A stretch of 64,000 nucleotides of DNA from Auanema rhodensis (taxonomy: Eukaryota; Nematoda; Chromadorea; Rhabditida; Rhabditidae), in the NCBI GenBank assembly GCA_964057225.1, contig OZ059895.1, positions 23,012,688 through 23,076,687 on the forward strand. The letters are read 5' to 3'. Both the position numbers and the translations under genes were made by a program. This document shows positions 24,220 to 36,145 of this stretch, one piece after another; the first letter of the stretch is position 1; each line of letters starts with the position of its first letter. A model generated the notes under the pieces. That model searched no databases. It worked only from the letters and a program-made list of their open reading frames with translations, and was not told the DNA's origin.

Positions 24220-27027
24220 CTAGCTTAAAAATGCACCGGGATATCAACTGATATAAGTTCACACTTATATCCTCGATTTTCACCCTGAAGAATTAATTTT
24301 TTCGTTGAATAACAATGTCCATCGTCTTTGCCTTGAAAAAAGGAATCCAAAAACATCTTTTTTTTGCTAAATTATTTTGAAATTTTTCGAAAAAATTTTT
24401 GTCAAAATGTTTTTGGAAGCAATGTTGAGTGTACATGGAAACTCAACATACACTAATGCATCATTTTTCAAACGATCATAACTAATTTTTGTCTTAAACG
24501 TTTCTCATAGTAGTATAGTGCATTCGATGCGGATTTTTAAGCTGCGTCGATCTGTGTTATCAGATTTGCGCTAGCTTAAAAATGCACCGGGATATCAACT
24601 GATATAAGTTCACACTTATATCCTCGATTTTCACCCTGAAGAATTAATTTTTTCGTTGAATAACAATGTCCATCGTCTTTGCCTTAAAAAAAGGAATCCA
24701 AAAACATCTACTTTTTGCTAAATTATTTTGAAATTTTTCGAAAAAATTTTTGTCAAAATGTTTTTGGAAGCAATGTTGAGTGTACATGGAAACTCAACAT
24801 ACACTAATGCATCATTTTTCAAACGATCATAACTAATTTTTCTATAAAGCGTTTCTCAATGTAGTATAGTGCATTCGATGCGGATTTTTAAGCTGCGTCG
24901 ATCTGTGTTATCAGATTTGCGCTAGCTTAAAAATGCACCGAGATATCAACTGATATAAGTTCACACTTATATCCTCGATTTTCACCCTGAAGAATTAATT
25001 TTTTCGTTGAATAACAATGTCCATCGTCTTTGCCTTGAAAAAAGGAATCCAAAAACATCTACTTTTTGCTAAATTTTCTTGAAATTTTTCGAAAAAATTT
25101 TTGTCAAAATGTTTTTGGAAGCAATGTTGAGTGTACATGGAAACTCAACATACACTAATGCATCATTTTTCAAACGATCATAACTAATTTTTGTATTAAG
25201 CGTTTCTCAATGTAGTATAGTGCATTCGATGCGGATTTTTAAGCTGCGTCGATCTGTGTTATCAGATCTGCGCTAGCTTAAAAATGCACCGAGATATCAA
25301 CTGATATAAGTTCACACTTATATCCTCGATTTTCACCCTGAAGAATTAGTTTTTTTGTTGAAAAACATTGTCCATCGTCTTTGCCTTGAAAACAGGAATC
25401 TAAAAACATCTACTTTTTGCTAATATATATTGAAATTTTTCGAAAAAATTTTTGTCAAAATGTTTTTGGAAGCAATGTAGAGTGTACATGGAAACTCAAC
25501 ATACACTAATGCATAATTTTTCAAACGATCATAACTAATTTTTCTATAAAGCGTTTCTCAATGTAGTATAGTGCATTCGATGCGGATTTTTAAGCTGCGT
25601 CGATCTGTGTTATCATATTTGCGCTAGCTTAAAAATGCACCGGGATATCAACTGATATAAGTTCACACTTATATCCTCGATTTTCACCCTGAAGAATTAA
25701 TTTTTTCGTTGAATAACAATGTCCATCGTCTTTGCCTTGAAAAAAGGAATCCAAAAACATCTTTTTTTTGCTAAATTATTTTGAAATTTTTCGAAAAAAT
25801 TTTTGTCAAAATGTTTTTGGAAGCAATGTTGAGTGTACATGGAAACTCAACATACACTAATGCATCATTTTTCAAACGATCATAACTAATTTTTGTCTTA
25901 AGCGTTTCTCATGGTAGTATAGTGCATTCGATGCGGATTTTTAAGCTGCGTCGATCTGTGTTATCAGATTTGCGCTAGCTTAAAAATGCACCGGGATATC
26001 AACTGATATAAGTTCACACTTATATCCTCGATTTTCACCCTGAAGAATTAATTTTTTCGTTGAATAACAATGTCCATCGTCTTTGCCTCAAAAAAAGGAA
26101 TCCAAAAACATCTACTTTTTGCTAAATTATTTTGAAATTTTTCGAAAAAATTTTTGTCAAAATGTTTTTGGAAGCAATGTTGAGTGTACATGGAAACTCA
26201 ACATACACTAATGCATCATTTTTCAAACGATCATAACTAATTTTTCTATAAAGCGTTTCTCAATGTAGTATAGTGCATTCGATGCGGATTTTTAAGCTGC
26301 GTCGATCTGTGTTATCAGATTTGCGCTAGCTTAAAAATGCACCGAGATATCAACTGATATAAGTTCACACTTATATCCTCGATTTTCACCCTGAAGAATT
26401 AATTTTTTCGTTGAATAACAATGTCCATCGTCTTTGCCTTGAAAAAAGGAATCCAAAAACATCTACTTTTTGCTAAATTTTCTTGAAATTTTTCGAAAAA
26501 ATTTTTGTCAAAATGTTTTTGGAAGCAATGTTGAGTGTACATGGAAACTCAACATACACTAATGCATCATTTTTCAAACGATCATAACTAATTTTTGTAT
26601 TAAGCGTTTCTCAATGTAGTATAGTGCATTCGATGCGGATTTTTAAGCTGCGTCGATCTGTGTTATCAGATCTGCGCTAGCTTAAAAATGCACCGAGATA
26701 TCAACTGATATAAGTTCACACTTATATCCTCGATTTTCACCCTGAAGAATTAGTTTTTTTGTTGAAAAACATTGTCCATCGTCTTTGCCTTGAAAACAGG
26801 AATCTAAAAACATCTACTTTTTGCTAATATATATTGAAATTTTTCGAAAAAATTTTTGTCAAAATGTTTTTGGAAGCAATGTAGAGTGTACATGGAAACT
26901 CAACATACACTAATGCATAATTTTTCAAACGATCATAACTAATTTTTGTATTAAGCGTTTCTCAATGTAGTATAGTGCATTCGATGCGGATTTTTAAGCT
27001 GCGTCGATCTGTGTTATCAGATTTGCG
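24220..27027. repeat. Tandem duplication of a 4-monomer unit (2 x 1404 bp)
   Basis: 24220-25623 (starts 24220, 24571, 24922, 25273) and 25624-27027 (starts 25624, 25975, 26326, 26677) have the same four types in order: CCGGG with GTCTTAA and CTCATAG/CTCATGG; CCGGG with CTATAAAG; AAATTTTCTTG with a CAGATCTGCG tail; and AGTTTTTTTGTTG with GAAAACAGG and GTAGAGTG. The fourth monomers agree up to GCATAATT but have different tails, which places the exchange point. The last two types resemble monomers found near 1.4-5 kb and 9.5-10.2 kb. Confidence 0.9.
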
Positions 27028-29475
27028 CTAGCTTAAAAATGCCCCGAGATATCAACTGATATAAGTTCACACTTATTTCCTCGATTTTCACCCTGAAGAA
27101 TTAATTTTTTCGTTGAATAACATTGTCCATCGTCTTTGCCTTAAAAAAAGGAATCTAAAAACATCTACTTTTTGCTAAATTATATTGAAATTTTTCGAAA
27201 AAATTTTTGTCAAAATGTTTTTGGAAGCAATGTTGAGTGTACATGGAAACTCAACATACACTAATGCATCATTTTTCAAACGATCATAACTAATTTTTGT
27301 ATTAAGCGTTTCTCAATGTAGTATAGTGCATTCGATGCGGATTTTTAAGCTGCGTCGATCTGTGTTATCAGATTTGCGCTAGCTTAAAAATGCACCGAGA
27401 TATCAACTGATATAAGTTCACACTTATATCCTCGATTTTCACCCTAAAGAATTAATTTTTTCGTCGAATAACATTGTCCATCGTCTTTGCCTTGAAAAAA
27501 GGAATCTATAAACATCTACTTTTTGCTAAATTATTTTGAAATTTTTTGAAAAAATTTTTGTCAAAATGTTTTTGGAAGCTATGTTGAGTGTACATGGAAC
27601 AACATACACTAATGCATAATTTTTCGAACGATCATAACTAATTTTTGTATTAAGCGTTTCTCAATGTAGTATAGTGCATTCGATGCGGATTTTTAAGCTG
27701 CGTCGATCTGTGTTATCAGATTTGCGCTAGCTTAAAAATGCACCGAGATATCAACTGATATATGTTCACACTTATATCCTCGATTTTCACCCTAAAGAAT
27801 TAATTATTCCGTTGAATAACATTGTCCATCGTCTTTGCCTTGAAAAAAGGAATCTATAAACATCTACTTTTTGCTAAATTATTTTGAAATTTTTTGAAAA
27901 AATTTTTGTCAAAATGTTTTTGGAAGCTATGTTGAGTGTACATGGAAACTCAACATACACTAATGCATAATTTTTCAAACGATCATAAAAAATTTTGGTA
28001 TTAAGCGTTTCTCAATGTAGTATAGTGCATTCGATGCGGATTTTTAAGCTGCGTCGATCTGTGTTATCAGATTTGCGCTAGCGTAAAAATGCACCGAGAT
28101 ATCAACTGATATAAGTTCACACTTATATCCTCGATTTTCACCCTAAAGAATTAATTTTTTCGTCGAATAACATTGTCCATCGTCTTTGCCTTGAAAAAAG
28201 GAATCTATAAACATCTACTTTTTGCTAAATTATTTTGAAATTTTTTGAAAAAATTTTTGTCAAAATGTTTTTGGAAGCTATGTTGAGTGTACATGGAACA
28301 ACATACACTAATGCATAATTTTTCAAACGATCATAACTAATTTTTGTACTAAGCGTTTCTCAATGTAGTATAGTGCATTCGATGCGGATTTTTAAGTTGC
28401 GTCGATCTGTGTTATCAGATTTGCGCTAGCTTAAAAATGCACCGAGATATCAACTGATATATGTTCACACTTATATCCTCGATTTTCACCCTAAAGAATC
28501 AATTTTTTCGTTGAATAACATTGTCCATCGTCTTCGCCTTGAAAAAAGGAATCTATAAACATCTACTTTTTGCTAAATTATTTTGAAATTTTTTGAAAAA
28601 ATTTTTGTCAAAATGTTTTTGGAAGCTATGTTGAGTGTACATGGAAACTCAACATACACTAATGCATAATTTTTCAAACGATCATAACTAATTTTTGTAT
28701 TAAGCGTTTCTCAATGTAGTATAGTGCATTTGATGCGGAATTTTAAGCTGCGTCGATCTGTGTTATCAGATTTGCGCTAGCTTAAAAATGCACCGAGATA
28801 TCAACTGATATAAGTTCACACTTATATCCTCGATTTTCACCCTAAAGAATTAATTTTTTCGTCGAATAACATTGTCCATCGTCTTTGCCTTGAAAAAAGG
28901 AATCTATAAACATCTACTTTTTGCTAAATTATTTTGAAATTTTTTGAAAAAATTTTTGTCAAAATGTTTTTGGAAGCTATGTTGAGTGTACATGGAACAA
29001 CATACACTAATGCATAATTTTTCAAACGATCATAACTAATTTTTGTACTAAGCGTTTCTCAATGTAGTATAGTGCATTCGATGCGGATTTTTAAGCTGCG
29101 TCGATCTGTGTTATCAGATTTGCGCTAGCTTAAAAATGCACCGAGATATCAACTGATATATGTTCACACTTATATCCTCGATTTTCACCCTAAAGAATCA
29201 ATTTTTTCGTTGAATAACATTGTCCATCGTCTTCGCCTTGAAAAAAGGAATCTATAAACATCTACTTTTTGCTAAATTATTTTGAAATTTTTTGAAAAAA
29301 TTTTTGTCAAAATGTTTTTGGAAGCTATGTTGAGTGTACATGGAAACTCAACATACACTAATGCATAATTTTTCAAACGATCATAACTAATTTTTGTATT
29401 AAGCGTTTCTCAATGTAGTATAGTGCATTCGATGCGGATTTTTAAGCTGCGTCGATCTGTGTTATCAGATTTGCG
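27028..29475. repeat. One GCCCCGAG monomer, then three tandem copies of a 699 bp dimer
   Basis: 27028-27378 is a GCCCCGAG/CTTATTTCC monomer like 5611 and 10527. After it come three dimers, 27379-28077, 28078-28776 and 28777-29475, each a 348 bp monomer (CGTCGAAT, GGAACAACAT deletion) followed by a 351 bp monomer (GATATATG, TATAAAC, GCTATG). Dimers 2 and 3 share GTACTAAGCG, AAGAATCAATT and GTCTTCGCC, absent from dimer 1, so they are the most recent pair. The monomer at 28078 starts CTAGCGTAAAA. Confidence 0.9.
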
Positions 29476-30880
29476 CTAGCTTAAAAATGCACCGAGATAT
29501 CAACTGATATAAGTTCACACTTATATCCTCGATTTTCACCCTGAAGAATTAATTTTTTCGTTGAATAACAATGTCCATCGTCTTTGCCTTGAAAAAAGGA
29601 ATCCAAAAACATCTACTTTTCGCTAAATTATTTTGAAATTTTTCGAAAAAATTTTTGTCAAAATGTTTTTGGAAGCAATGTTGAGTGTACATGGAAACTA
29701 AACATACACTAATGCATCATTTTTCAAACGATCATAACTAATTTTTCTATAAAGCGTTTCTCAATGTAGTATAGTGCATTCGATGCGGATTTTTAAGCTG
29801 CGTCGATCTGTGTTATCAGATTTGCGCTAGCTTAAAAATGCACCGAGATATCAACTGATATAAGTTCACACTTATATCCTCGATTTTCACCCTAAAGAAT
29901 TAATTTTTTCGTTGAATAACAATGTCCATCGTCTTTGCCTTGAAAAAAGGAATCCAAAAACATCTACTTTTCGCTAAATTATTTTGAAATTTTTCGAAAA
30001 AATTTTTGTCAAAATGTTTTTGGAAGCAATGTTGAGTGTACATGGAAACTAAACATACACTAATGCATCATTTTTCAAACGATCATAACTAATTTTTCTA
30101 TAAAGCGTTTCTCAATGTAGTATAGTGCATTCGATGCGGATTTTTAAGCTGCGTCGATCTGTGTTATCAGATTTGCGCTAGCTTAAAAATGCACCGAGAT
30201 ATCAACTGATATAAGTTCACACTTATATCCTCGATTTTCACCCTGAAGAATTAATTTTTTCGTTGAATAACAATGTCCATCGTCTTTGCCTTGAAAAAAG
30301 GAATCTAAAAACATCTACTTTTTGATAAATTATTTTAAAATTTTTCGAAAAAATTTTTGTCAAAATGTTTTTGGAAGCAATGTTGAGTGTACATGGAAAC
30401 TCAACATACACTAATGCATCATTTTTTAAACGATCATAACTAATTTTTTTTATTAAGCGTTTTTCAATGTAGTATAGTGCATTCGATGCGGATTTTTAAG
30501 CTGCGTCGATCTGTGTTATCAGATTTGCGCTAGCTTAAAAATGCACCGAGATATCAACTGATATAAGTTCACACTTATATCCTCGATTTTCACCCTGAAG
30601 AATTAATTTTTTCGTTGAATAACATTGTCCATCGTCTTTGCCTTGAAAAAAGGAATCTAAAAACATCTACTTTTCGCTAAATTATTTTGAAATTTTTCGA
30701 AAAAATTTTTGTCAAAATAATTTTGGAAGCAATGTTGAGTGTACATGGAAACTCAACATACACTAATGCATCATTTTTCAAACGATCATAACTAATTTTT
30801 GTCTTAAGCGTTTCTCAATGTAGTATAGTGCATTCGATGCGGATTTTTAAGCTGCGTCGATCTGTGTTATCAGATTTGCG
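29476..30880. repeat. Monomers 85-88: linker block before the 13-monomer unit
   Basis: Monomers start at 29476, 29827, 30178 and 30530. The first two are the AAACTAAAC/CTATAAAG type. The third (352 bp) has GATAAATTATTTTAAAA and TTTTTTATTAAG. The fourth has TTTTCGCT, GTCAAAATAATTTT and GTCTTAAG. The last two are apparent parents of the chimeric monomer at 34040. No other element is seen. Confidence 0.85.
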
Positions 30881-33800
30881 CTAGCTTAAAAATGCACCGG
30901 GATATCAACTGATATAAGTTCACACTTATATCCTCGATTTTCACCCTGAAGAATTAATTTTTTCGTTGAATAACAATGTCCATCGTCTTTGCCTTAAAAA
31001 AAGGAATCCAAAAACATCTACTTTTTGCTAAATTATTTTGAAATTTCTCGAAAAAATTTTTGTCAAAATGTTTTTGGAAGCAATGTTGAGTGTACATGGA
31101 AACTAAACATACACTAATGCATCATTTTTCAAACGATCATAACTAATTTTTCTATAAAGCGTTTCTCAATGTAGTATAGTGCATTCGATGCGGATTTTTA
31201 AGCTGCGTCGATCTGTGTTATCAGATTTGCGCTAGCTTAAAAATGCACCGAAATATCAACTGATATAAGTTCACACTTATATCCTCGATTTTCACCCTGA
31301 AGAATTAATTTTTTCGTTGAATAACAATGTCCATCGTCTTTGCCTTAAAAAAAGGAATCCAAAAACATCTACTTTTTGCTAAATTATTTTGAAATTTTTC
31401 GAAAAAATTTTTGTCAAAATGTTTTTGGAAGCAATGTTGAGTGTACATGGAAACTCAACATACACTAATGCATCATTTTTCAAACGATCATAACTAATTT
31501 TTCTATAAAGCGTTTCTCAATGTAGTATAGTGCATTCGATGCGGATTTTTAAGCTGCGTCGATCTGTGTTATCAGATTTGCGCTAGCTTAAAAATGCACC
31601 GAGATATCAACTGATATATGTTCACACTTATATCCTCGATTTTCACCCTGAAGAATTAATTTTTTCGTTGAATAACAATGTCCATCGTCTTTGCCTTAAA
31701 AAAAGGAATCCAAAAACATCTACTTTTTGCTAAATTATTTTGAAATTTTTCGAAAAAATTTTTGTCAAAATGTTTTTGGAAGCAATGTTGAGTGTACATG
31801 GAAACTCAACATACACTAATGCATCATTTTTCAAACGATCATAACTAATTTTTCTATAAAGCGTTTCTCAATGTAGTATAGTGCATTCGATGCGGATTTT
31901 TAAGCTGCGTCGATCTGTGTTATCAGATTTGCGCTAGCTTAAAAATGCACCGAGATATCAACTGATATATGTTCACACTTATATCCTCGATTTTCACCCT
32001 GAAGAATTAATTTTTTCGTTGAATAACAATGTCCATCGTCTTTGCCTTGAAAAAAAGAATCTGAAAACATCTACTTTTTGCTAAATTATTCTGAAATTTT
32101 TCGAAAAAATTTTTGTCAAAATGTTTTTGGAAGCAATGTTGAGTGTACATGGAAACTCAACATACACTAATGCATCATTTTTCAAACGATCATAACTAAT
32201 TTTTGTATTAAGCGTTTCTCAATGTAGTATAGTGCATTCGATGCGGATTTTTAAGCTGCGTCGATCTGTTTTATCAGATTTGCGCTAGCTTAAAAATGCA
32301 CCGAAATATCAACTGATATAAGTTCACACTTATATCCTCGATTTTCACCCTGAAGAATTAATTTTTTCGTTGAATAACAATGTCCATCGTCTTTGCCTTG
32401 AAAAAAGGAATCTAAAAACATCTACTTTTTGCTAAATTATTTCGAAATTTTTCGAAAAAATTTTTGTCAAAATGTTTTTGGAAGCAATGTTGAGTGTACA
32501 TGGAAACTCAACATACACTAATGCATCATTTTTCAAACGATCATAACTAATTTTTGTATTAAGCGTTTTTCAATGTAGTATAGTGCATTCGATGCGGATT
32601 TTTAAGCTGCGTCGATCTGTGTTATCAGATTTGCGCTAGCTTAAAAATGCACCGAGATATCAACTGATATATGTTCACACTTATATCCTCGATTTTCACC
32701 CTGAAGAATTAATTTTTTCGTTGAATAACAATGTCCATCGTCTTTGCCTTGAAAAAAGGAATCTGAAAACATCTACTTTTTGCTAAATTATTCTGAAATT
32801 TTTCGAAAAAATTTTTGTCAAAATGTTTTTGGAAGCAATGTTGAGTGTACATGGAAACTCAACATACACTAATGCATCATTTTTCAAACGATCATAACTA
32901 ATTTTTGTATTAAGCGTTTCTCAATGTAGTATAGTGCATTCGATGCGGATTTTTAAGCTGCGTCGATCTGTGTTATCAGATTTGCGCTAGCTTAAAAATG
33001 CACCGAGATATCAACTGATATAAGTTCACACTTATATCCTCGATTTTCACCCTGAAGAATTAATTTTTTCGTTGAATAACAATGTCTATCGTCTTTGCCT
33101 TGAAAAAACAAATCTAAAAACATCTACTTTTTGCTAAATTATTCTGAAATTTTTCGAAAAAATTTTTGTCAAAATGTTTTTGGAAGCAATGTTGAGTGTA
33201 CATGGAAACTCAACATACACTAATGCATCATTTTTCAAACGATCCTAACTAATTTTTGTCTTAAGCGTTTCTCAATGTAGTATAGTGCATTCGATGCGGA
33301 TTTTTAAGCTGCGTCGATCTGTGTTATCAGATTTGCGCTAGCTTAAAAATGCACCGGGATATCAACTGATATAAGTTCACACTTATATCCTCGATTTTCA
33401 CCCTGAAGAATTAATTTTTTCGTTGAATAACAATGTCCATCGTCTTTGCCTTAAAAAAAGGAATCCAAAAACATCTACTTTTTGCTAAATTATTTTGAAA
33501 TTTTTCGAAAAAATTTTTGTCAAAATGTTTTTGGAAGCAATGTTGAGTGTACATGGAAACTAAACATACACTAATGCATCATTTTTCAAACGATCATAAC
33601 TAATTTTTCTATAAAGCGTTTCTCAATGTAGTATAGTGCATTCGATGCGGATTTTTAAGCTGCGTCGATCTGTGTTATCAGATTTGCGCTAGCTTAAAAA
33701 TGCACCGAGATATCAACTGATATAAGTTCACACTTATATCCTCGATTTTCACCCTAAAGAATTAATTTTTTCGTTGAATAACAATGTCCATCGTCTTTGC

Positions 33801-35443
33801 CTTGAAAAAAGGAATCCAAAAACATCTACTTTTCGCTAAATTATTTTGAAATTTTTCGAAAAAATTTTTGTCAAAATGTTTTTGGAAGCAATGTTGAGTG
33901 TACATGGAAACTAAACATACACTAATGCATCATTTTTCAAACGATCATAACTAATTTTTCTATAAAGCGTTTCTCAATGTAGTATAGTGCATTCGATGCG
34001 GATTTTTAAGCTGCGTCGATCTGTGTTATCAGATTTGCGCTAGCTTAAAAATGCACCGAGATATCAACTGATATAAGTTCACACTTATATCCTCGATTTT
34101 CACCCTGAAGAATTAATTTTTTCGTTGAATAACAATGTCCATCGTCTTTGCCTTGAAAAAAGGAATCTAAAAACATCTACTTTTTGATAAATTATTTTAA
34201 AATTTTTCGAAAAAATTTTTGTCAAAATAATTTTGGAAGCAATGTTGAGTGTACATGGAAACTCAACATACACTAATGCATCATTTTTCAAACGATCATA
34301 ACTAATTTTTGTCTTAAGCGTTTCTCAATGTAGTATAGTGCATTCGATGCGGATTTTTAAGCTGCGTCGATCTGTGTTATCAGATTTGCGCTAGCTTAAA
34401 AATGCACCGGGATATCAACTGATATAAGTTCACACTTATATCCTCGATTTTCACCCTGAAGAATTAATTTTTTCGTTGAATAACAATGTCCATCGTCTTT
34501 GCCTTAAAAAAAGGAATCCAAAAACATCTACTTTTTGCTAAATTATTTTGAAATTTCTCGAAAAAATTTTTGTCAAAATGTTTTTGGAAGCAATGTTGAG
34601 TGTACATGGAAACTAAACATACACTAATGCATCATTTTTCAAACGATCATAACTAATTTTTCTATAAAGCGTTTCTCAATGTAGTATAGTGCATTCGATG
34701 CGGATTTTTAAGCTGCGTCGATCTGTGTTATCAGATTTGCGCTAGCTTAAAAATGCACCGAAATATCAACTGATATAAGTTCACACTTATATCCTCGATT
34801 TTCACCCTGAAGAATTAATTTTTTCGTTGAATAACAATGTCCATCGTCTTTGCCTTAAAAAAAGGAATCCAAAAACATCTACTTTTTGCTAAATTATTTT
34901 GAAATTTTTCGAAAAAATTTTTGTCAAAATGTTTTTGGAAGCAATGTTGAGTGTACATGGAAACTCAACATACACTAATGCATCATTTTTCAAACGATCA
35001 TAACTAATTTTTCTATAAAGCGTTTCTCAATGTAGTATAGTGCATTCGATGCGGATTTTTAAGCTGCGTCGATCTGTGTTATCAGATTTGCGCTAGCTTA
35101 AAAATGCACCGAGATATCAACTGATATAAGTTCACACTTATATCCTCGATTTTCACCCTGAAGAATTAATTTTTTCGTTGAATAACAATGTCCATCGTCT
35201 TTGCCTTGAAAAAAGGAATCTAAAAACATCTACTTTTTGATAAATTATTTTAAAATTTTTCGAAAAAATTTTTGTCAAAATAATTTTGGAAGCAATGTTG
35301 AGTGTACATGGAAACTCAACATACACTAATGCATCATTTTTCAAACGATCATAACTAATTTTTGTCTTAAGCGTTTCTCAATGTAGTATAGTGCATTCGA
35401 TGCGGATTTTTAAGCTGCGTCGATCTGTGTTATCAGATTTGCG
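30881..35443. repeat. 13-monomer higher-order unit, copy 1 (4563 bp)
   Basis: Monomers start at 30881, 31232, 31583, 31934, 32285, 32636, 32987, 33338, 33689, 34040, 34391, 34742 and 35093, all 351 bp. The first nine reappear at 35444-38602 with an offset of 4563 bp. Order markers: CCGGG with TCTCGAAAAAATTT; GCACCGAAAT; GATATATG with CCTTAAAA; AAAAAAAGAATCTGAAAA with CTGTTTTATC; GCACCGAAAT with TTATTTCG; GATATATG with CTGAAAA; GTCTATCG with AACAAATC and GATCCTAAC; CCGGG with AAACTAAAC; CCTAAAG. The last four include an internal trimer duplication. Confidence 0.92.
34040..34390. repeat. Chimeric monomer fusing the 30178 and 30530 types
   Basis: The left part matches the monomer at 30178 (ACAATGTCC, GATAAATTATTTTAAAA). 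The right part matches the next monomer at 30530 (GTCAAAATAATTTT, GTCTTAAG). The neighbours also match: 33689 resembles 29827, and 34391 and 34742 resemble 30881 and 31232. One monomer has therefore been removed by exchange between adjacent copies, with the switch between 34200 and 34228. It is duplicated at 35093. Confidence 0.88.
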
Positions 35444-36145
35444 CTAGCTTAAAAATGCACCGGGATATCAACTGATATAAGTTCACACTTATATCCTCGA
35501 TTTTCACCCTGAAGAATTAATTTTTTCGTTGAATAACAATGTCCATCGTCTTTGCCTTAAAAAAAGGAATCCAAAAACATCTACTTTTTGCTAAATTATT
35601 TTGAAATTTCTCGAAAAAATTTTTGTCAAAATGTTTTTGGAAGCAATGTTGAGTGTACATGGAAACTAAACATACACTAATGCATCATTTTTCAAACGAT
35701 CATAACTAATTTTTCTATAAAGCGTTTCTCAATGTAGTATAGTGCATTCGATGCGGATTTTTAAGCTGCGTCGATCTGTGTTATCAGATTTGCGCTAGCT
35801 TAAAAATGCACCGAAATATCAACTGATATAAGTTCACACTTATATCCTCGATTTTCACCCTGAAGAATTAATTTTTTCGTTGAATAACAATGTCCATCGT
35901 CTTTGCCTTAAAAAAAGGAATCCAAAAACATCTACTTTTTGCTAAATTATTTTGAAATTTTTCGAAAAAATTTTTGTCAAAATGTTTTTGGAAGCAATGT
36001 TGAGTGTACATGGAAACTCAACATACACTAATGCATCATTTTTCAAACGATCATAACTAATTTTTCTATAAAGCGTTTCTCAATGTAGTATAGTGCATTC
36101 GATGCGGATTTTTAAGCTGCGTCGATCTGTGTTATCAGATTTGCG
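34040..36145. repeat. Tandem duplication of a trimer (2 x 1053 bp) starting with a chimeric monomer
   Basis: 34040-35092 and 35093-36145 each hold the chimeric GATAAATT/AATAATTTT monomer, then the CCGGG/TCTCGAAAAAATTT type, then the GCACCGAAAT type. The copies look identical, including short minus-strand frames at 34100-34291 and 35153-35344 whose 63-residue translations are the same. I treat these frames as chance products of the GATAAATT variant, not as genes. Confidence 0.92.

Noticed and set aside
20065-35344. Three 63-codon minus-strand frames (20065-20256, 34100-34291, 35153-35344)
   Set aside because: They result from the GATAAATTATTTTAAAA variant in otherwise ordinary monomers; the last two are identical because of the 1053 bp duplication, not because of coding constraint.
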